DNA of 64,000 nucleotides from JBBQLG01 sp964251665 (GTDB taxonomy: Bacteria > Bacteroidota > Bacteroidia > Cytophagales > Spirosomataceae), in contig CAXUKO010000002.1 of NCBI GenBank assembly GCA_964251665.1, positions 1 to 64,000 of the forward strand. The letters run 5' to 3'. Position 1 is the stretch's first letter. Each line of letters opens with the position of its first letter. The notes below the pieces were generated by a model, which searched no databases, had not been told where the DNA came from, and saw nothing but the letters and a program-made list of their open reading frames with translations. Below, piece by piece: positions 61,530 through 64,000 of the stretch. Made by a program: the position numbers and the translations under genes.

Positions 61530-61583
61530 TTTGCCAGTACCGGCGCTGACGATGCCTTTAACAAGAAGGTGCTGGGTTTGTAA
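61530..61583 (+). pseudogene. Orphan second copy of the isomerase 3' end
   Basis: 54 bases encoding FASTGADDAFNKKVLGL plus stop in one frame, with no gene body upstream. It differs from the complete gene's end by synonymous changes plus one Gly-to-Ser. It marks the right edge of the toxin-antitoxin insertion. Confidence 0.85.
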
Positions 61584-61615
61584 AAGTTAATGGCTTATAA
61601 ATCAGCATAGTGTGA

Positions 61616-61645
61616 AGTCGGGTCTAAGAATCCGACTCCATTTTT
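61616..61645 (+). terminator. Weak hairpin terminator
   Basis: AGTCGG / CCGACT (6 bases) followed by TTTTTAT; it may be the terminator that once followed the second isomerase copy. Confidence 0.4.
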
Positions 61646-61679
61646 ATGGTTCCAGCTTGTCTACTTATCAACCAGTCAA

Positions 61680-62333
61680 ATGCGCGTACTAATTTTAGGG
61701 GCCACCGGACGAACCGGAGAGAATGTTGTAACCGAGGCCCTTAATGCAGGCTATCAGGTACATATCCTGGTGCGTGACAAGGCAAAAGTCAAAATTGAAT
61801 CTGAAAATCTTACCGTATTTGAGAGCAAAAATCTGGATAACGACACCTTAAAAGCTGCTCTCACTGGCTGTGATGCTGTGTTAAGCACCTTGAATATTTC
61901 CAGAACCTCTGACTTCCCTTGGGCGAACCTCCGAACGCCCCCCACCTTCCTGTCTGATTTACTTCAACGCCTTATTCCACTCTGTGAAGCCTTGCCAGTT
62001 CGGCGTGTGGTAGTGACAACAGCCTGGGGCGTCAACGAAACCAAGAAAGATATTCCGTTCTGGTTTCGCTGGCTGATCGATTACAGCAACATAGGCGTGG
62101 CGTATCGGGACCATGAACGACAGGAGAAGCTTTTACCGCATTCATCGCTCGACTGGACTATTGTCAGGCCGGTTGGCTTAACCAACGGTAGTCGTCCGAA
62201 AACTATTATTACAACCCTTGGCAACCAGCCCGAACCCCATCTGACGATCAGCAGAAGCAATGTTGCCCGGTTCATGGTCGAGGTTATACGTGAGCACAGT
62301 TATATCCGGCAAGCTGTAACTATCTCAGAATAA
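61680..62333 (+). CDS. NAD(P)-binding protein, NmrA/SDR-like
   Basis: A 217-residue atypical short-chain dehydrogenase-like protein. The nucleotide-binding loop is LILGATGRTGENVV (G-x-x-G-x-x-G), and VVVTTAWGVNE and VRPVGLTNG follow. The catalytic Tyr-x-x-x-Lys is absent, so it may act as a redox sensor or a reductase of the NmrA/biliverdin-reductase-B type. Substrate unknown. It converges on the Uma2 gene without an obvious terminator. Confidence 0.87.
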   Translation: MRVLILGATGRTGENVVTEALNAGYQVHILVRDKAKVKIESENLTVFESKNLDNDTLKAALTGCDAVLSTLNISRTSDFPWANLRTPPTFLSDLLQRLIPLCEALPVRRVVVTTAWGVNETKKDIPFWFRWLIDYSNIGVAYRDHERQEKLLPHSSLDWTIVRPVGLTNGSRPKTIITTLGNQPEPHLTISRSNVARFMVEVIREHSYIRQAVTISE

Positions 62334-62351
62334 TGGCCTCAGTCTAATTTC

Positions 62352-62966
62352 TCAAAACTCAATCCCCTCCTCTGCCAGTAGCCCCGCTAAGTTCAGTACA
62401 ACCTCATCCAGCACCGGGATATTGGCATCCCAGTTTTGCGTGGTCCAGGGGGCGGTACGGGTCGCAACAAATATCTTTCGGGGCTGGGTCGTAATCCAGA
62501 TTACCCGTTCTACACCAAAGTCCAGAAGCCGCTCTGTTTTCTCATAAACATAACCCGCTTCTTTGCCCTCAAACTCACTGGGTTCGATGTTTACATCAAC
62601 TTCAATCGCAATAAATGGGGCGGTATCGAAGTATTTGCTCGTTAGCAAGAGATCGGATGACTTATCGAATATAGCAATGTCATTCGACAGGTTGTTGCCC
62701 CTATCTACGTGTAAGCCTGATTCATTCGTGACAACCAGATACTTTTTGCGGTTGATAGTACGGCCTAAAAACATAACCAGTGTCGCAACTAAAGCGGCCT
62801 GCAATGAACTGCTCCCCATAATTTCGGCGGGTTTCTTTTTACCGGCTATCACCTCCCGGTAGCCCCGGTAGTAGAGGGGGCGCCCGTTCAGCGTTTCGTA
62901 GATCAGGTACGAAGGTACGCCCGGCTTTTTCCGCTTTTTGGGTGTTGACGCAACAATTACTGACAT
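62352..62966 (-). CDS. Uma2-family PD-(D/E)XK nuclease-like protein
   Basis: A 204-residue protein of the Uma2/DUF820 restriction-endonuclease-like family, abundant in cyanobacteria and Bacteroidota. Core strand FIAIEVDVNIE carries the active-site Glu; the GSSSLQAALVATL helix and IWITTQPRKIFVA are family features. Nuclease activity is unproven for the family. The first nine codons of the open frame are dropped in favour of the ATG at MSVIVAS. The gene is AT-richer than those around it, which suggests transfer. Confidence 0.85.
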   Translation of the reverse strand: MSVIVASTPKKRKKPGVPSYLIYETLNGRPLYYRGYREVIAGKKKPAEIMGSSSLQAALVATLVMFLGRTINRKKYLVVTNESGLHVDRGNNLSNDIAIFDKSSDLLLTSKYFDTAPFIAIEVDVNIEPSEFEGKEAGYVYEKTERLLDFGVERVIWITTQPRKIFVATRTAPWTTQNWDANIPVLDEVVLNLAGLLAEEGIEF

Positions 62967-63116
62967 AGGTGATAGGGCTGCTTTACTCAACAATACTACA
63001 CATTTTGCCCGACAGAGCGCAATCCACTTACCGGATTTTGACGGATTAGGCCTTTGGGTTATCTTTCTTGCTTCAACCCAACGCTGTTCGCCAGTTTATC
63101 ACTTTATCAGAACCCC

Positions 63117-64000
63117 ATGAGAATACTTTTCGGCCTGTTTTTTAGTCTATATTCAGTCGCCACACTGGCGCAATCGGCTCGTCAGCCGGAACTGGCGCGC
63201 TGGCAGCAACAAGCGAAGCAGGTAACCATTATCCGCGATAGCTACGGCGTGCCGCATATCTACGGCAAGACGGATGCCGATGTCGTTTTTGGCCTGATGT
63301 ACACCCAGTGCGAAGACGATTTCGACCGGGTTGAAATGAACTACCTGGACGCCATTGGCCGGTTGGCCGAGGTAGAAGGCGAAGCCGCGCTGTACCACGA
63401 TTTGCGGGCCCGACTCTTCATGGATTCGACGCAGGCACTGGCCGTATATCAGAAAAGCCCCGTCTGGATGAAGAAGCTACTCGACGCCTTTGCCGATGGA
63501 ACGAACTACTATTTAGCCACACACCCGGACGTTAAGCCTAAATTACTCAAACGGTTTCAGCCCTGGATGCCGCTCATGTTCAGTGAGGGGAGTATTGGGG
63601 GTAACATCAGCGTGGTATCGACGGACCGGCTGAAAGCGTTTTATACCAACAACAAATTCACCTCGGCTATTGATGATTTCGATAAGTATGAACGCGAGCC
63701 AGTTGGGTCGAACGGCTTCGCAATTGCCCCCGCGAAGAGTGCCACTAAAAATGCGCTGTTGCTCATCAATCCGCATACATCGTTCTACTTCCGGTCGGAG
63801 GTGCAGATGGTGAGCGATGCCGGACTGAATGCCTACGGTGCGGTGACCTGGGGGCAGTTCTTTATCTATCAGGGCTTTAATCAGCATTGCGGGTGGATGC
63901 ACACGTCCAGCAGTGCCGACTCGATGGACGAATATCTGGAAACGGTCGAGAAGAAAAACGGAAAGTACTATTACAAATACGGCAGCGAGTTACGGCCAGT
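63117..64000 (+). CDS. Penicillin acylase-family N-terminal nucleophile hydrolase (partial)
   Basis: The first 294 codons of a gene running off the window. A signal peptide (MRILFGLFFSLYSVATLAQ) is followed by IIRDSYGVPHIYGKTDADV, typical of the family's alpha chain. The autocatalytic cleavage and nucleophile Ser198 is in EPVGSNGFAIAP, where the precursor splits to free the Ser N-terminus. The family cleaves amides, such as beta-lactam side chains or acyl-homoserine lactones; here the substrate is unknown. Acting in the periplasm is likely. Confidence 0.9.
   Translation, partial: MRILFGLFFSLYSVATLAQSARQPELARWQQQAKQVTIIRDSYGVPHIYGKTDADVVFGLMYTQCEDDFDRVEMNYLDAIGRLAEVEGEAALYHDLRARLFMDSTQALAVYQKSPVWMKKLLDAFADGTNYYLATHPDVKPKLLKRFQPWMPLMFSEGSIGGNISVVSTDRLKAFYTNNKFTSAIDDFDKYEREPVGSNGFAIAPAKSATKNALLLINPHTSFYFRSEVQMVSDAGLNAYGAVTWGQFFIYQGFNQHCGWMHTSSSADSMDEYLETVEKKNGKYYYKYGSELRP

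Noticed and set aside
60727..61583. A plain target-site duplication made by a transposon
   Set aside because: The two copies differ mainly at third codon positions, there is no transposase, and 54 bases is longer than usual duplications.

Overview
The window looks like chromosomal DNA of a Bacteroidota bacterium, most likely a Spirosoma-type member of the Cytophagales. This is an inference from gene content, not from a marker gene. The evidence is a TonB-dependent receptor with a carboxypeptidase-like N-terminal domain, DUF1080, DUF2911 and DUF937 proteins, a ThuA/sugar-dehydrogenase/PKD/cytochrome c fusion, a lone FtsE, two Gfo/Idh oxidoreductases beside a sugar isomerase, and several promoters of the Bacteroidota form TAnnTTTG. 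Shine-Dalgarno sites are largely absent. Most genes are moderately GC-rich; a few islands are clearly AT-rich. There is no rRNA, tRNA, CRISPR array, prophage or complete IS element.

Layout. 0-11 kb: a short lipoprotein, ftsE, galK, a signal recognition particle RNA gene on the minus strand, a TPR lipoprotein, a TMEM220-like protein, the 1165-residue ThuA fusion, an esterase, an SGNH hydrolase and a molybdopterin oxidoreductase. 11-17.5 kb: a lactonase, a methyltransferase with a Trm112-like tail, an LRR protein, a phytanoyl-CoA dioxygenase-like enzyme, RidA and DinB. 17.5-20.2 kb: an Mla/MCE lipid transport operon. 20-31 kb: a DUF1080 protein, a TonB receptor, Hsp20, a glycosidase, a methyltransferase, an FGGY sugar kinase, a GNAT and mannose-6-phosphate isomerase. 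31-43.5 kb: mostly plus-strand genes, including a trypsin-like protease, an imelysin-like/di-heme peroxidase fusion, two M20 peptidases, SixA, AroQ, MarC and a MazG-like protein, with xerD divergent from aroQ. 43.5-55 kb: an MBL hydrolase, a histidine kinase, RNase H, an AT-rich MntA/HepT toxin-antitoxin pair, TrmN6, a glycosyltransferase, pyrophosphatase, SppA, an AraC-type regulator and an acyltransferase. 55-61 kb: an MFS transporter divergent from a sugar operon of two Gfo/Idh oxidoreductases and a sugar isomerase. 61.6-64 kb: an NAD(P)-binding protein, an Uma2 nuclease and the start of a penicillin acylase.

The most unusual material is in and between genes of the 56-62 kb sugar operon. 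A 40-base inverted repeat separates the two oxidoreductases. An IVP-type four-helix-bundle gene, the kind found inside 23S rRNA intervening sequences, sits between inverted heptad repeats. An antitoxin/PIN-toxin pair follows the isomerase and is closed by a second, diverged, in-frame copy of the isomerase's last 17 codons and stop. Elsewhere, a REP-like family of paired hairpins occurs near 3.3, 35.8 and 41.6 kb, with compensating base changes between copies, and several other long, nearly perfect palindromes sit between genes.
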